Assembly (NCBI GenBank): GCA_024401335.1
Contig: JAKSLH010000001.1
Span: forward strand, 186,001-250,000
From: Bacteroidales bacterium
Lineage (GTDB): Bacteria > Bacteroidota > Bacteroidia > Bacteroidales > Marinilabiliaceae
DNA: 64,000 nt
Direction: 5' to 3'
In this document: positions 47,101 through 54,894 of the stretch, piece after piece
How the letters are laid out: each line of letters begins with the position of its first letter
Numbering within the stretch: the first letter of the stretch is position 1
Position numbers and translations under genes: made by a program
The notes under the pieces: model-generated
Database searches by the model: none
What the model saw: only the letters and a program-made list of their open reading frames with translations
What the model was told of the DNA's origin: nothing

Positions 47101-48370
47101 TGTGGTCTATGGCCAACGCACTGACAGAGTTATGTACGAGCCCGTCCTTTTCTGCCGTGAAATGCTCAAATTCATTCGAGCCATATCGTTTCTTGTTGAG
47201 TCCGCTCTCTACATTACCTACCCATAGGTTGCCGTTCTTGTCCTCTATGATGGAGTTGACGGGGTTGCTCGAGATCGAGGTGTGGTTGTTTGTGTGTATG
47301 TAGTTGTTTATGGCTAGGTCATTAGGAATCAGCAAGTTCAGACCCTCTATTTCAGTGCCTATCCATAGCATATGCTCATCTACTAGCATGCAGTTGATGA
47401 AGTTGTTCGATAGTCTTTTCTGGCCTAACAGTGTCTCTTGTGTTATCTGCTCAAAGTTGTCGCTTATCTGCCTATATACATTAAATCCTTTCAGTGTCGC
47501 GATGATGAGGTCGTGGTTAGCTGTCTCTACTATGTCAGTGATCCTGTTTTGCGAAAGCGTTGTAGGGTCGTGTGGGTCCGATGTGTAGTGCTTATACTGC
47601 CCATTCGACATGTCAACTCTTATGGCTCCCATGTCTGTGCCTATCCATAGGTCATTGTCTTTGGCATAGAGGCTTGTGATTAGGTAATCTTTGCCCTGTA
47701 GTTCCTCTATCTTAGGTAATACTATCTTTTCTGACTTTATGCTTGAATTGGTGTTGCTGAGCTTGTATATCTCTTTGTTCGATGCGTACCACACTGAGCC
47801 ATCTACTCTCTCAAAGTCCGTGATGTGTGTAGGACTGCCCGACTCTGATATAGAAGCAATCGACCCGTCGTCGGCAAATGTTATCGAATATATCTTGTTG
47901 CCGTTGGCAAACCAAATGTTCTCTTCTGCATCTTTGTTGACGAAGAACCAAACGCCTTCAAGAAGATTCTGCTTGTCTTGTGGCCATAGCTCTTCATTGG
48001 CTATCTTGTTGCTCTTCGTGTCGAGTATCGTTATGCCGTTGTCCGACGCTACCCATATTCTCCCGTACTTGTCCTCGGCTATCTGGTGTAGGAAGTTACT
48101 CGTCAGTCTTACTGGCGTGCTGACGTCGTATGTCTTGAATGAATATCCGTCATACCTGCATAGTCCTCCTCCGTTGGTCGCTACCCAGATGAATCCTTGC
48201 GAGTCTTTCAGTATGTCATCTACAAAATTGTGTGGCATGCCGTTGTTCATGCTGAGTTGCGATATGCTGTATTTCTGCGAATAGGAGTCCTGGCCACTCG
48301 CAATGGCTATGTTTGCCAGCATTATGGCTGTGCATAGCAAAGTTTTGTATATCCCTCTTAAATGGTGCAT
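44117..48370 (-). CDS. Hybrid two-component system (HTCS) sensor/regulator
   Basis: 1417 aa. Signal peptide, then periplasmic regulator-propeller repeats (about 30-735; many IWVAS/LWIGT motifs), a Y_Y_Y domain (about 735-795), and one membrane helix (about 797-820, FYLLIIGIISLLLWQFF). A coiled linker and histidine kinase follow, with phospho-acceptor H900 in TNISHEIRTPITLI, N box NLLSNAVKYT and G boxes DEGEGIP and GTGIGLYLC. A receiver domain has acceptor D1199 in ICDLMMPVMDG, and a C-terminal AraC domain has CSKSMLNKKM and GFNDPKYFTRCF. HTCS proteins bind oligosaccharides and activate nearby glycan-use genes. It is divergent from the GH51 gene. Confidence 0.96.
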   Translation of the reverse strand: MHHLRGIYKTLLCTAIMLANIAIASGQDSYSQKYSISQLSMNNGMPHNFVDDILKDSQGFIWVATNGGGLCRYDGYSFKTYDVSTPVRLTSNFLHQIAEDKYGRIWVASDNGITILDTKSNKIANEELWPQDKQNLLEGVWFFVNKDAEENIWFANGNKIYSITFADDGSIASISESGSPTHITDFERVDGSVWYASNKEIYKLSNTNSSIKSEKIVLPKIEELQGKDYLITSLYAKDNDLWIGTDMGAIRVDMSNGQYKHYTSDPHDPTTLSQNRITDIVETANHDLIIATLKGFNVYRQISDNFEQITQETLLGQKRLSNNFINCMLVDEHMLWIGTEIEGLNLLIPNDLAINNYIHTNNHTSISSNPVNSIIEDKNGNLWVGNVESGLNKKRYGSNEFEHFTAEKDGLVHNSVSALAIDHNNHLWVGTWGNGVCVLDINKPNAPVIKRYTDIQNLFVGCLVADPVNKGVWMSTNDVIYFIKDGIFTTPIHDSRVNHMQGAIGGAIDSEDKLWLGTANALLIVDLNSLRGDSVRYEIFDSRLDEPKSMMNPRITFLHKAKDGTMYIGTNGYGVFYRRSGDEKFYSFSVKDGLTNNSVRGVVEDAAGNIWASTNCGLSMIEPQSKKVINYSTENGLICDNFYWNGAYASPMTGNIYFGSTAGLTEIKRRSTTLTDYHLARPTFTSFNVLNTAVGAGTGYITQDISYADEITMHERDKSFTIEFSALNYRNPKYISYKYRLVGFDSNWIETSSERRVATYTNLPPGDYELEVCCTDGYENWSSPTSIEIHVEPFFYKTIWFYLLIIGIISLLLWQFFRYRMRNYKEQQRLLHMLVKERTDELENQKRVLEEKTEELERQNITLSEQNIKITQQKESIQEMSTKIQKLSVDKLQFFTNISHEIRTPITLIIGPIKRAIGLTKDEKVLDLLKLVEKNSHDLLQLVNQLMDFRKLETGNMELKPTSGRLVPFIEDIVHPFSVYASERNINVECYYRIRTETVMYDTDSMNKMMTNLLSNAVKYTNDSSRVQTFLANIRKDGKEWLYISVRDEGEGIPEEELDKIFYRYYQSDNHTKSLVYGQSGTGIGLYLCRKLVEQAGGTIWAKNNQNKGCSMRVLLPFVEGTPIADEQKAEQLAEETELEEQEAETKNKMNVLVVEDNRDMRNYIGTILNDQYNVYEAKDGVQGLTVLAENDIDFIICDLMMPVMDGIEFSTRVKNNFSFSHIPILVLTAQMSDEYRTKSYKIGVESYLHKPFDEQMLLARISGILDGRKASQQKFQYSLNTDDLNIDKESDDEKFVKKVLELVEKNYMDSAYSIDDILKSMGCSKSMLNKKMQNVIGQSPGVFIRSYRLNIAKHLIIMNRGTKNMNISQIAYEVGFNDPKYFTRCFTKHFCVTPSVLLDGTKGEDDIVEMPQEDDE

Positions 48371-48399
48371 CGTTTCCGTTTTATTTTGTGTTGTACAGG

Positions 48400-48407
48400 C
48401 AAATATA
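48400..48407 (-). promoter_or_regulatory. Promoter -7 box of the HTCS gene
   Basis: Minus-strand TATATTTG, 29 bases before the ATG. Confidence 0.6.
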
Positions 48408-48494
48408 TTATTGTTTCTATTATGTGGTACCGCCGTGTGCTAATTATCCACCTAATTGATATTTTTGTCCACCTGTGGTGTTCTGTAAATTACG

Positions 48495-48502
48495 TACTTT
48501 TG
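48495..48502 (+). promoter_or_regulatory. Promoter -7 box of the GH51 gene
   Basis: TACTTTTG, 33 bases before the ATG at 48536. No correctly spaced -33 element is visible, as might be expected of an activator-dependent (HTCS) promoter. Confidence 0.6.
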
Positions 48503-48535
48503 CAAAAAATGTTTAATAATCGTAATTTATTATAT

Positions 48536-50512
48536 ATGAACAAGGCTATTGTAATTTCTGCTATGGCGGCGGTGTCTTCGCTAGCTGTCGCTCAGACATC
48601 TGTCATAGATGTCAATGTAGCTAACGCTCAAAAGGGCGCTAAGATACAATCTACTATGTATGGCCTCTTCTTCGAGGATATCAACTATGCTGCCGATGGT
48701 GGCCTCTATGCCGAGATGGTTAAGAACCGCTCTTTCGAGTTCCCTCAGGCTCTCATGGGCTGGAAGACCTACGGCAATGTTGAGGTCCGCACCGACGGGG
48801 CTCCTTTCGAACGCAACCCTCACTATGTGCGTCTCTCTTCTTCTGGGCACGCTCATAAGCATACCGGCATCGAGAACGAGGGCTTCTTTGGCGTGTCTAC
48901 TGTAAAGGGTAATGAGTATAAGTTCAGTGTGTGGGCTCGCGCTCTCAATGCTGACGCTAAGATACGTGTCGAACTCGACGATCCTGCTAGCATGGGTGAG
49001 ACTCAGGTTACTGGCCAGGCCGAGATAATTGTTAGCGGTAAGGAGTGGAAGAAGTATACGGCTACTATCAAGTCCGATAGCGACGTTAAGAAGGGGCTCC
49101 TACGTGTCTTCCTTGTTGGCGATAATGGTGTTGACCTTGAGCATGTCTCTCTCTTTCCTGCTGAGACATTCAAGGGCCGTGAGAATGGCCTTCGCGCCGA
49201 TCTTGCGCAAGCGCTCTGTGATATCCACCCTGGTGTATTCCGTTTCCCTGGCGGTTGCATCGTTGAGGGTACCGACCTCAATAGCCGCTACCAATGGAAA
49301 AATTCTGTGGGCGCTGTCGAAAACCGTCCTCTCAACGAGAATCGCTGGCACTACACTTTCCCTCACCGTTTCTATCCTGACTACTATCAGTCTTATGGCC
49401 TTGGCTTCTACGAGTTCTTCCTTCTCTCTGAAGATATGGGTGCAGAACCTCTTCCTGTCGTTAGCTGCGGTCTTGCTTGCCAGTTCCAAAACGAAACCGA
49501 AGAGGCTCATGTCCCTGTTGAAGATCTTCAGCCTTACATCCAGGATGCTCTCGACCTTATCGAATTTGCTAATGGCGATAAGTCTACTAAGTGGGGCGCT
49601 CTCCGTGCCGAGATGGGCCATCCTGAGCCTTTCAATCTAAAGCTTATCGGTGTGGGCAACGAACAGTGGGGTGAGACTTTCCCTAAGCATCTCGAGCCTT
49701 TCGTTAAGGCTATTCGTGCCGCTTATCCTAATATCCGCATCGTCGGCACTTCAGGCCCTGATAGCGAAGGCGCTCAGTTCGACTATCTCTGGCCTGAAAT
49801 GAAGCGTCTTGGCGCTGACCTCGTTGACGAACATTTCTATCGTCCTGAGACTTGGTTCTTGAGCCAGGGCAACCGCTATGACAAGTATGACCGCAAGGGT
49901 CCAAAGGTATTCGCTGGTGAATATGCCTGCCACGGCAAAGGTAAGAAGTGGAACCATTTCGAGGCTTCTCTCCTTGAGGCTGCTTTCATGACTGGCCTCG
50001 AACGTAATGCTGATGTTGTCCACATGGCTACCTACGCTCCTCTCTTCGCTCATGTTGAGGGATGGCAGTGGCGCCCTGATATGATATGGTACGACAATAC
50101 TCGTTCCTTCAAGTCTGTTAGCTACTATGTTCAGCAGCTCTATGCTATGAATAAGGGTACCAATGTCCTGCCTGCTACTATGAACGGCAAGCCTGTGGCT
50201 GGTAATCTCGATCAGGACGGTCTCTTCGCCTCTGCTGTCTATGATGCTGCCGACGGATCTTATATCGTTAAGGTTGTCAATACAGCATCTCACGACAAGG
50301 ATGTAGATATCAATCTCAAAGGTCTAAAGAAGAAGGCTATCAGCAAATGTACTCTTACTTTGCTTCATAGCGATAATGGTGACGCCGACAATACTCTCGA
50401 TGAGCCTCAGAAGATTACTCCTAAGACTCTCGACCGTCCTGCTGCAGGTAACGTTATCAAGACTACTGTTCCTGCTCAGTCATTCCATGTTTATCGTATT
50501 CAAGTGAAATGA
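48536..50512 (+). CDS. GH51 alpha-L-arabinofuranosidase, exported
   Basis: 658 aa with signal peptide MNKAIVISAMAAVSSLAVAQ. An N-terminal CBM4/9-like beta-sandwich (about 55-215) precedes the GH51 TIM barrel and C-terminal beta domain. Acid/base E376 lies in GVGNEQWGE and nucleophile E462 in FAGEYACHG; FRFPGGCIVEGTD is the family's barrel start. It releases arabinofuranose from arabinan or arabinoxylan, likely in the periplasm. The frame extends to 48362 but crosses the promoter, so the ATG at 48536 is used. Probably activated by the divergent HTCS. Confidence 0.94.
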   Translation: MNKAIVISAMAAVSSLAVAQTSVIDVNVANAQKGAKIQSTMYGLFFEDINYAADGGLYAEMVKNRSFEFPQALMGWKTYGNVEVRTDGAPFERNPHYVRLSSSGHAHKHTGIENEGFFGVSTVKGNEYKFSVWARALNADAKIRVELDDPASMGETQVTGQAEIIVSGKEWKKYTATIKSDSDVKKGLLRVFLVGDNGVDLEHVSLFPAETFKGRENGLRADLAQALCDIHPGVFRFPGGCIVEGTDLNSRYQWKNSVGAVENRPLNENRWHYTFPHRFYPDYYQSYGLGFYEFFLLSEDMGAEPLPVVSCGLACQFQNETEEAHVPVEDLQPYIQDALDLIEFANGDKSTKWGALRAEMGHPEPFNLKLIGVGNEQWGETFPKHLEPFVKAIRAAYPNIRIVGTSGPDSEGAQFDYLWPEMKRLGADLVDEHFYRPETWFLSQGNRYDKYDRKGPKVFAGEYACHGKGKKWNHFEASLLEAAFMTGLERNADVVHMATYAPLFAHVEGWQWRPDMIWYDNTRSFKSVSYYVQQLYAMNKGTNVLPATMNGKPVAGNLDQDGLFASAVYDAADGSYIVKVVNTASHDKDVDINLKGLKKKAISKCTLTLLHSDNGDADNTLDEPQKITPKTLDRPAAGNVIKTTVPAQSFHVYRIQVK

Positions 50513-50550
50513 TAGGTAAAGAATCATTTATTCATAACATTTGATGTGTA

Positions 50551-50586
50551 AAGGCTGCGCCGTGATGGTCGCAGCCTTGTTTTTTT
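50551..50586 (+). terminator. Terminator of the GH51 gene
   Basis: 9-bp stem AAGGCTGCG / CGCAGCCTT, 10-base loop, then GTTTTTTT. Confidence 0.88.
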
Positions 50587-50605
50587 ACATCGTATGTTCT
50601 TGTCG

Positions 50606-51328
50606 CTATGTGTTGTCTGCATTCCTTGTCTTGTTCAGGTTTATCCAGTTCACAAGGCCTATGACAGCGACAATGAGATATATCGTTTTCTTCGTGAGAT
50701 AGACGGCGTCAAAATGTTCTATGAACATGGCTACTGCTATGACATCGGTTATTATCCATAGCACATACTGCTCTCTGTATCGCAACATCTCAAGCACTAT
50801 GGCAGCTATGCCTATGGATAGTGTGAAGGCGTCTAGCCATGGCACGTTCCCGTTTATCTTTATTAGAATGTAATGGGCCATTACGGCAAAGACTACTACT
50901 GCTGCCGCTATAGCTGTGTTTATTGTCATCGGTAGTCTCTTGGCTTTGGTGAGATGCCCTTCTTGCTCGTCACGGTGTTTGCTCCAGATGAACCACGAGA
51001 TGAAGTTGATCGGGAAATATACGAGTAGCTCTAGCGCAAACGTTCCCCATATATGCCAATACCCTAGGTATATGATATATGTTGTTGTGTTGAGTACTGC
51101 AAACGGAAAGTTGCTGACTGAAGCTTTGGCGGTCAGAAAGATACACAGTATGCCACATATCGCCGATACGAAGTTTACTATGGTCAGCCATCCCGGATTC
51201 TTGCTCTCCGCGCCTGTGAATCCTTGGTATGCTGCATAGCCTGCAATGAATATCATTATTGCGGTCATGCTCCATTCATACCATTTCAGTTCCTTGAATG
51301 ATGTTACGATGTTCTTCAGTCCCGACAT
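50606..51328 (-). CDS. pnuC: PnuC-family nicotinamide riboside transporter
   Basis: 240 aa, seven to eight membrane helices. Family features include the tryptophan-rich [28 protein letters not shown] segment near the middle and [22 protein letters not shown] near the end. PnuC imports the uncharged vitamin B3 nucleoside for NAD synthesis, with trapping by a kinase not seen here. The ATG at 51328 is used; the longer frame from 51343 starts with TTG inside the promoter box. Substrate could be another vitamin (PnuT/PnuX-type), as no riboswitch is present to tell. Confidence 0.88.
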   Translation of the reverse strand: MSGLKNIVTSFKELKWYEWSMTAIMIFIAGYAAYQGFTGAESKNPGWLTIVNFVSAICGILCIFLTAKASVSNFPFAVLNTTTYIIYLGYWHIWGTFALELLVYFPINFISWFIWSKHRDEQEGHLTKAKRLPMTINTAIAAAVVVFAVMAHYILIKINGNVPWLDAFTLSIGIAAIVLEMLRYREQYVLWIITDVIAVAMFIEHFDAVYLTKKTIYLIVAVIGLVNWINLNKTRNADNT

Positions 51329-51340
51329 TGTTTTTTTTCG

Positions 51341-51348
51341 CAAATATA
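51341..51348 (-). promoter_or_regulatory. Promoter -7 box of pnuC
   Basis: Minus-strand TATATTTG, followed by CGAAAAAAAACA and then the ATG: 12 bases from box to start codon. Confidence 0.62.
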
Positions 51349-51396
51349 GCCATTCTACTCCATATAAGCCATTTTCAATACATAAACGCCATATTC

Positions 51397-51427
51397 TTGC
51401 CCATCTTGAATATTGTGATTATTTTTG
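51397..51427 (+). promoter_or_regulatory. Promoter of pyrF
   Basis: TTG (51397-51399), 20-base spacer, TATTTTTG (51420-51427); 22 bases before the ATG. Confidence 0.75.
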
Positions 51428-51449
51428 CCGAAAAATAACCGCTTTTACA

Positions 51450-52280
51450 ATGAACAAACAGCAACTTATCGAACAGATAAAGCAGAAGAAGTCTTTCCTC
51501 TGCGTGGGTCTCGATACTGATATCAAGAAGATCCCTCAGCATCTATTGGGCGACGAAGATCCTATCTTCGCTTTCAATAAGCAGATTATCGACGCTACTG
51601 CCGACTATTGTGTGGCCTATAAGCCAAACCTTGCTTTCTACGAGTCAATGGGCGTTAAGGGATGGATATCTTTCGAGAAGACTATCAAATATCTCAATGA
51701 GAAATATCCTAACCACTTTATCATCGCTGATGCAAAGCGTGGCGATATCGGCAACACTTCGGCTATGTATGCTCGCACTTTCTTCGAGGAGATGAATATC
51801 GATTCTGTTACTGTTGCTCCATATATGGGCGAAGATTCTGTGTCTCCTTTCCTCACCTATGAGGGCAAGTGGGTCATCCTCCTCGCTCTTACATCTAATA
51901 AGGGCTCTCACGACTTCCAGCTTACTACCGATCCTCAGGGCGAACGTCTCTTCGAGAAGGTTCTTCGTGTGAGCCAGCAGTGGGGCAACGACCAGAACAT
52001 GATGTATGTCGTTGGCGCTACTCAGGGCCGTATGTTCGAGGATATCCGCAAGGTCGTACCTCAGCATTTCCTCCTCGTTCCTGGCATCGGCGCTCAGGGC
52101 GGTTCACTCGAAGAGGTTTGCACCTATGGCATGACTAAGGATTGCGGTCTCATCGTCAACTCTAGCCGCGCTATCATCTATGCCGACAAGACAGAGAAGT
52201 TCGCTGCCGTTGCCGCTCAGGAGGCTCAGAAGGTTCAGCAGCAGATGGAGGCCGAACTTAAGAAGCATAACGTTATCTGA
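51450..52280 (+). CDS. pyrF: Orotidine 5'-phosphate decarboxylase
   Basis: 276 aa. It makes UMP from OMP in the last step of pyrimidine synthesis. It belongs to the longer PyrF subfamily: start [15 protein letters not shown], active-site [13 protein letters not shown] with catalytic K96 and D94/D99, and phosphate-binding [13 protein letters not shown]. The open frame extends to 51246 but passes the promoter, so the ATG at 51450 is chosen. Single gene with its own terminator. Confidence 0.96.
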   Translation: MNKQQLIEQIKQKKSFLCVGLDTDIKKIPQHLLGDEDPIFAFNKQIIDATADYCVAYKPNLAFYESMGVKGWISFEKTIKYLNEKYPNHFIIADAKRGDIGNTSAMYARTFFEEMNIDSVTVAPYMGEDSVSPFLTYEGKWVILLALTSNKGSHDFQLTTDPQGERLFEKVLRVSQQWGNDQNMMYVVGATQGRMFEDIRKVVPQHFLLVPGIGAQGGSLEEVCTYGMTKDCGLIVNSSRAIIYADKTEKFAAVAAQEAQKVQQQMEAELKKHNVI

Positions 52281-52302
52281 TACGCAGCTCCCTGAAATAC
52301 TT

Positions 52303-52336
52303 AAGGCTGAGGCATTTGCTTGTCTCAGCCTTTTTT
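52303..52336 (+). terminator. Terminator of pyrF
   Basis: 12-bp stem AAGGCTGAGGCA / TGTCTCAGCCTT, 6-base loop, then TTTTTTG. Confidence 0.9.
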
Positions 52337-52344
52337 GTCTGTCA

Positions 52345-52386
52345 AAATAAACATGCCAGTCCATCCTTTCAGATGTCCTGGCATGT
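52345..52386 (-). terminator. Probable terminator of the YitT gene
   Basis: Stem ACATGCCAG (52351-52359) / CTGGCATGT (52378-52386), 18-base loop, followed on the minus strand by TTATTTTG. Confidence 0.6.
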
Positions 52387-52430
52387 AACAAAAACGATAA
52401 AAATATATATAGAGGTTAGGTGCGTGGATG

Positions 52431-53321
52431 CTATTTAATCTGGTCAAATCCTTCGCCAAAAACACCGTGGCAGAACGACTGGCTTACCATGGCATTCGGA
52501 TCTATGGCTTTGATGAGGTTGAAGGCATACTGGCTCTCATATTTGCGGCACAAGATCATCACTACCGCTACGTCCTCTTTCGAATACCATCCTTTGCCGT
52601 TCAATATCGTCACGCCTCGGTTCATCCGCTGGTTTACCGCATCGGCTATAAGCTCATACTGTTTCGATATTATCATGAACTGAACTGTCTGTCGTGATCC
52701 GTTTACTACATAGTCGAGCATTATGCTGGCTATAAGCGTGAAACATACGCCATAGACTATCAGCTCTGTGCTCTGGAACAAAAGATAACTGCTGCATATC
52801 ACGCAGATGTCAACTACCTGCAACGCTCGCCCTATGCTCATCCTCGAATATTTGTTGATGAGGGCTACTATGATGTCTGTTCCGCCTGTCGAGCCGTTGT
52901 GTGCAAACACTATGCCTAAGGCTGCACCCGACATGAGTGCTCCTATCAATACATGCATGAAGGTGTCTTTTCCTGGTGTGATGAGCGGAAAGGCTTCAAA
53001 GAGTGGCTTCATGAAGGCTACAACTATCGATAGCATCGTTACGCCAACTATCGTTCGCATTGCAAATTGCTTGCTAAGGGCTTTGAAGGATATCAAGAGC
53101 AATATGCCATTTATTACCCATATCGATATCGCTGGGTTCCAGCCTACTGCATAATATATGAGCGTGGAGATACCTGTTACTCCTCCCATCACTATCTTTT
53201 CCGGAAGTATAAACGCTGAATAGCCTACTCCATACAGCATTATGCCTAGAAAGATGAAGATATAATCTTTGACGTATAGCATGAACGCACGTCGCTCGAT
53301 TATCTCTGATAGCTTTGTCAT
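52431..53321 (-). CDS. YitT-family membrane protein (DUF161 + DUF2179)
   Basis: 296 aa. Five or six membrane helices (about 19-205), including the family motif VFAHNGSTGGTDIIVALINKY, precede a cytoplasmic DUF2179 domain (about 215-296: VQFMIISKQYELIADAVNQRMNRGVTILNGKG). Family function is not established; some members are linked to transport. Own promoter and terminator; convergent with pyrF. Confidence 0.9.
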   Translation of the reverse strand: MTKLSEIIERRAFMLYVKDYIFIFLGIMLYGVGYSAFILPEKIVMGGVTGISTLIYYAVGWNPAISIWVINGILLLISFKALSKQFAMRTIVGVTMLSIVVAFMKPLFEAFPLITPGKDTFMHVLIGALMSGAALGIVFAHNGSTGGTDIIVALINKYSRMSIGRALQVVDICVICSSYLLFQSTELIVYGVCFTLIASIMLDYVVNGSRQTVQFMIISKQYELIADAVNQRMNRGVTILNGKGWYSKEDVAVVMILCRKYESQYAFNLIKAIDPNAMVSQSFCHGVFGEGFDQIK

Positions 53322-53346
53322 TGTTTATATTTTCTATAATTGGGCG

Positions 53347-53354
53347 CAAAAGTA
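53347..53354 (-). promoter_or_regulatory. Promoter -7 box of the YitT gene
   Basis: Minus-strand TACTTTTG, 25 bases before the ATG. Confidence 0.6.
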
Positions 53355-53522
53355 TGTTATTTATACATAACATTATAATGATTTAATGAACATTGTACAA
53401 ATAGTCGATTATTACATCATTATTAACAAATAAAATATCGTTTGTTGATAAATGATCTTGTCTGGCCTGCTTGCGTCTTGCCGTTTGTTGTTTGCTGTCA
53501 TGTCATTTGTTTAATTATTTAT

Positions 53523-53530
53523 TACCTTTG
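53523..53530 (+). promoter_or_regulatory. Promoter -7 box of the biotin operon and its leader ORF
   Basis: TACCTTTG, 20 bases before the leader ORF ATG. It places the transcript start near 53537, about 365 bases upstream of bioB. Confidence 0.65.
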
Positions 53531-53550
53531 CGCTGTTCAATTCAATCTCG

Positions 53551-53931
53551 ATGCCTAATCAGAATAGCATACGTTTTACTCGTTGGAGCCGCAAGGGTTA
53601 TGCCATATTTGCTGGCTTGGGTAAGCATATCATCATCGGTGTGCTCTCTGTTGGCATCTGCATGATGGCTATGCTCAAGTCTGGCGTGGTGACTTCCGAC
53701 GACTACGAGTTTGTTGTCTCGCGTGTGTCGGCCGACGATGCCCAGGATGAAGCCTCTCCTGCCTCTCTACAGGGATTGCTGTGCCTTGTCGTGTCTGCCG
53801 ATAAGGGCGAAGGTGCTTGTGCTTATACATGTTCTAAGATATATATCGAGGGATGCTCATGTCATGGGCGTCCCTTTTTGTTTAATATTATACGTTTGAA
53901 TAATGACTGTCCAGCAACTCAATTCTCTTAA
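53551..53931 (+). CDS. Leader ORF overlapping bioB (126 aa)
   Basis: Starts at an ATG 14 bases beyond the expected transcript start and overlaps bioB by 29 bases in a different frame. The first ~45 residues look selected: a basic, aromatic segment (IRFTRWSRKGYAIFAGLGKH) followed by a hydrophobic helix (IIIGVLSVGICMMAMLKSG). The rest (VVTSDDYEFVVSRVSADDAQD onward) is low in recognisable features and cysteine-rich at the end. I recall similar RWxRKxYAxFxSxG N-termini on some Bacteroidales TonB-dependent cofactor receptors, so it may be a detached leader of that type. The last quarter contains the hairpin at 53849-53879. It may be a regulatory leader rather than a functional protein. Confidence 0.5.
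   Translation: MPNQNSIRFTRWSRKGYAIFAGLGKHIIIGVLSVGICMMAMLKSGVVTSDDYEFVVSRVSADDAQDEASPASLQGLLCLVVSADKGEGACAYTCSKIYIEGCSCHGRPFLFNIIRLNNDCPATQFS
53849..53879 (+). terminator. Terminator-like hairpin (possible attenuator) inside the bioB leader
   Basis: Stem AGGGATGC / GCGTCCCT (7-8 bp with one wobble, 11-base loop) followed by TTTTT, 24 bases before the bioB ATG and within the leader ORF's coding region. Confidence 0.55.
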
Positions 53932-54883
53932 GGATAGAATTATCAATGAGGATTATAAAATAACAGCCGATGAGGCGCTCCAGCTTGCTTCTCTGTCCGA
54001 CAAGGAGGCTCTATATGCCGCTGCCGATGAGATCCGCAAGAGATGTTATGGCGATTTCTTCGATACTTGCTCTATCATAAATGCTCGTAGCGGCCGCTGC
54101 TCCGAAGATTGTAAATGGTGTGCTCAGAGCGCTCATGCTCACGAGACGGGTTGCAAGGTCTATGAGTTTGTCGACCATAATGAGGCTGTCGAGATGGCTG
54201 TCGACAATGGTTGCCGTGGTGTCAATCGTTTCTCGCTTGTCACCTCTGGTCGTAAGATAAGCGATCGTAATCTCGACGAAGCTATAAGTGTCTACAATGA
54301 GATTAGCTCTAAGTCCGACATTAAGCTGTGCGCCTCTATGGGTCTTCTCAGCAAGCAACAGCTTCAGCGTCTTAAGGATGCTGGCGTTGGTCATTATCAC
54401 TGTAACATCGAGACTGCTCCCTCTTTCTTTTCTTCGCTCTGCTCTACTCACTCTATCGATGATAAGGTGCAGACTATCCGTTGGGCTCAAGAGGTCGGAC
54501 TCGCAGTCTGCTCCGGTGGTATCATCGGTATGGGCGAATCAATGGCTCAGCGCATCGAAATGGCCATGTTCCTTCGCGATCTTGGTGTCTATTCTATCCC
54601 TGTCAATATCCTTATGCCTATTAAGGGCACTAAGCTCGAAAATCAGCCGCCTCTTACTGTCGAGGAGATTTTCACTACTTTCGCTATCTTCCGCTTTGTC
54701 AACCCTAAGGCGCTTATACGTATGGCTGGTGGCCGTAAGAGCTACAAGGCCTATCAGTGTCAGGCTGTACATACTGGTATCAATGCCTCTATCGTGGGCG
54801 ACATGCTTACTACTACGGGCGCTAAATGCATTGAGGAGGATACCGATGATTTCAAGCGCGAGGGTTTCTGTCTGACTGAATAA
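53903..54883 (+). CDS. bioB: Biotin synthase
   Basis: 326-aa radical-SAM enzyme that inserts sulfur into dethiobiotin. The radical-SAM cluster cysteines are C66, C70 and C73 in [12 protein letters not shown]. Other conserved blocks are [25 protein letters not shown] and [17 protein letters not shown], with the second-cluster arginine region ALIRMAGGR. First biosynthetic gene of the operon; translation may be coupled to the overlapping leader ORF. Confidence 0.97.
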   Translation: MTVQQLNSLKDRIINEDYKITADEALQLASLSDKEALYAAADEIRKRCYGDFFDTCSIINARSGRCSEDCKWCAQSAHAHETGCKVYEFVDHNEAVEMAVDNGCRGVNRFSLVTSGRKISDRNLDEAISVYNEISSKSDIKLCASMGLLSKQQLQRLKDAGVGHYHCNIETAPSFFSSLCSTHSIDDKVQTIRWAQEVGLAVCSGGIIGMGESMAQRIEMAMFLRDLGVYSIPVNILMPIKGTKLENQPPLTVEEIFTTFAIFRFVNPKALIRMAGGRKSYKAYQCQAVHTGINASIVGDMLTTTGAKCIEEDTDDFKREGFCLTE

Positions 54884-54894
54884 TAGTTTTTATT

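Noticed and set aside
51349-51396. A riboswitch between pnuC and pyrF (NAD-type or TPP)
   Set aside because: The interval is too short and lacks any conserved aptamer-like pairing; both promoters sit at its edges.
53400-53550. A BirA (biotin repressor) operator upstream of the biotin operon
   Set aside because: No TTGT-spacer-ACAA type dyad of the expected spacing could be confirmed around the promoter.
53471-53665. An alternative 64-aa frame before bioB
   Set aside because: It begins upstream of the -7 box at 53523-53530, so it would not be transcribed from that promoter, and its sequence has no recognisable feature.
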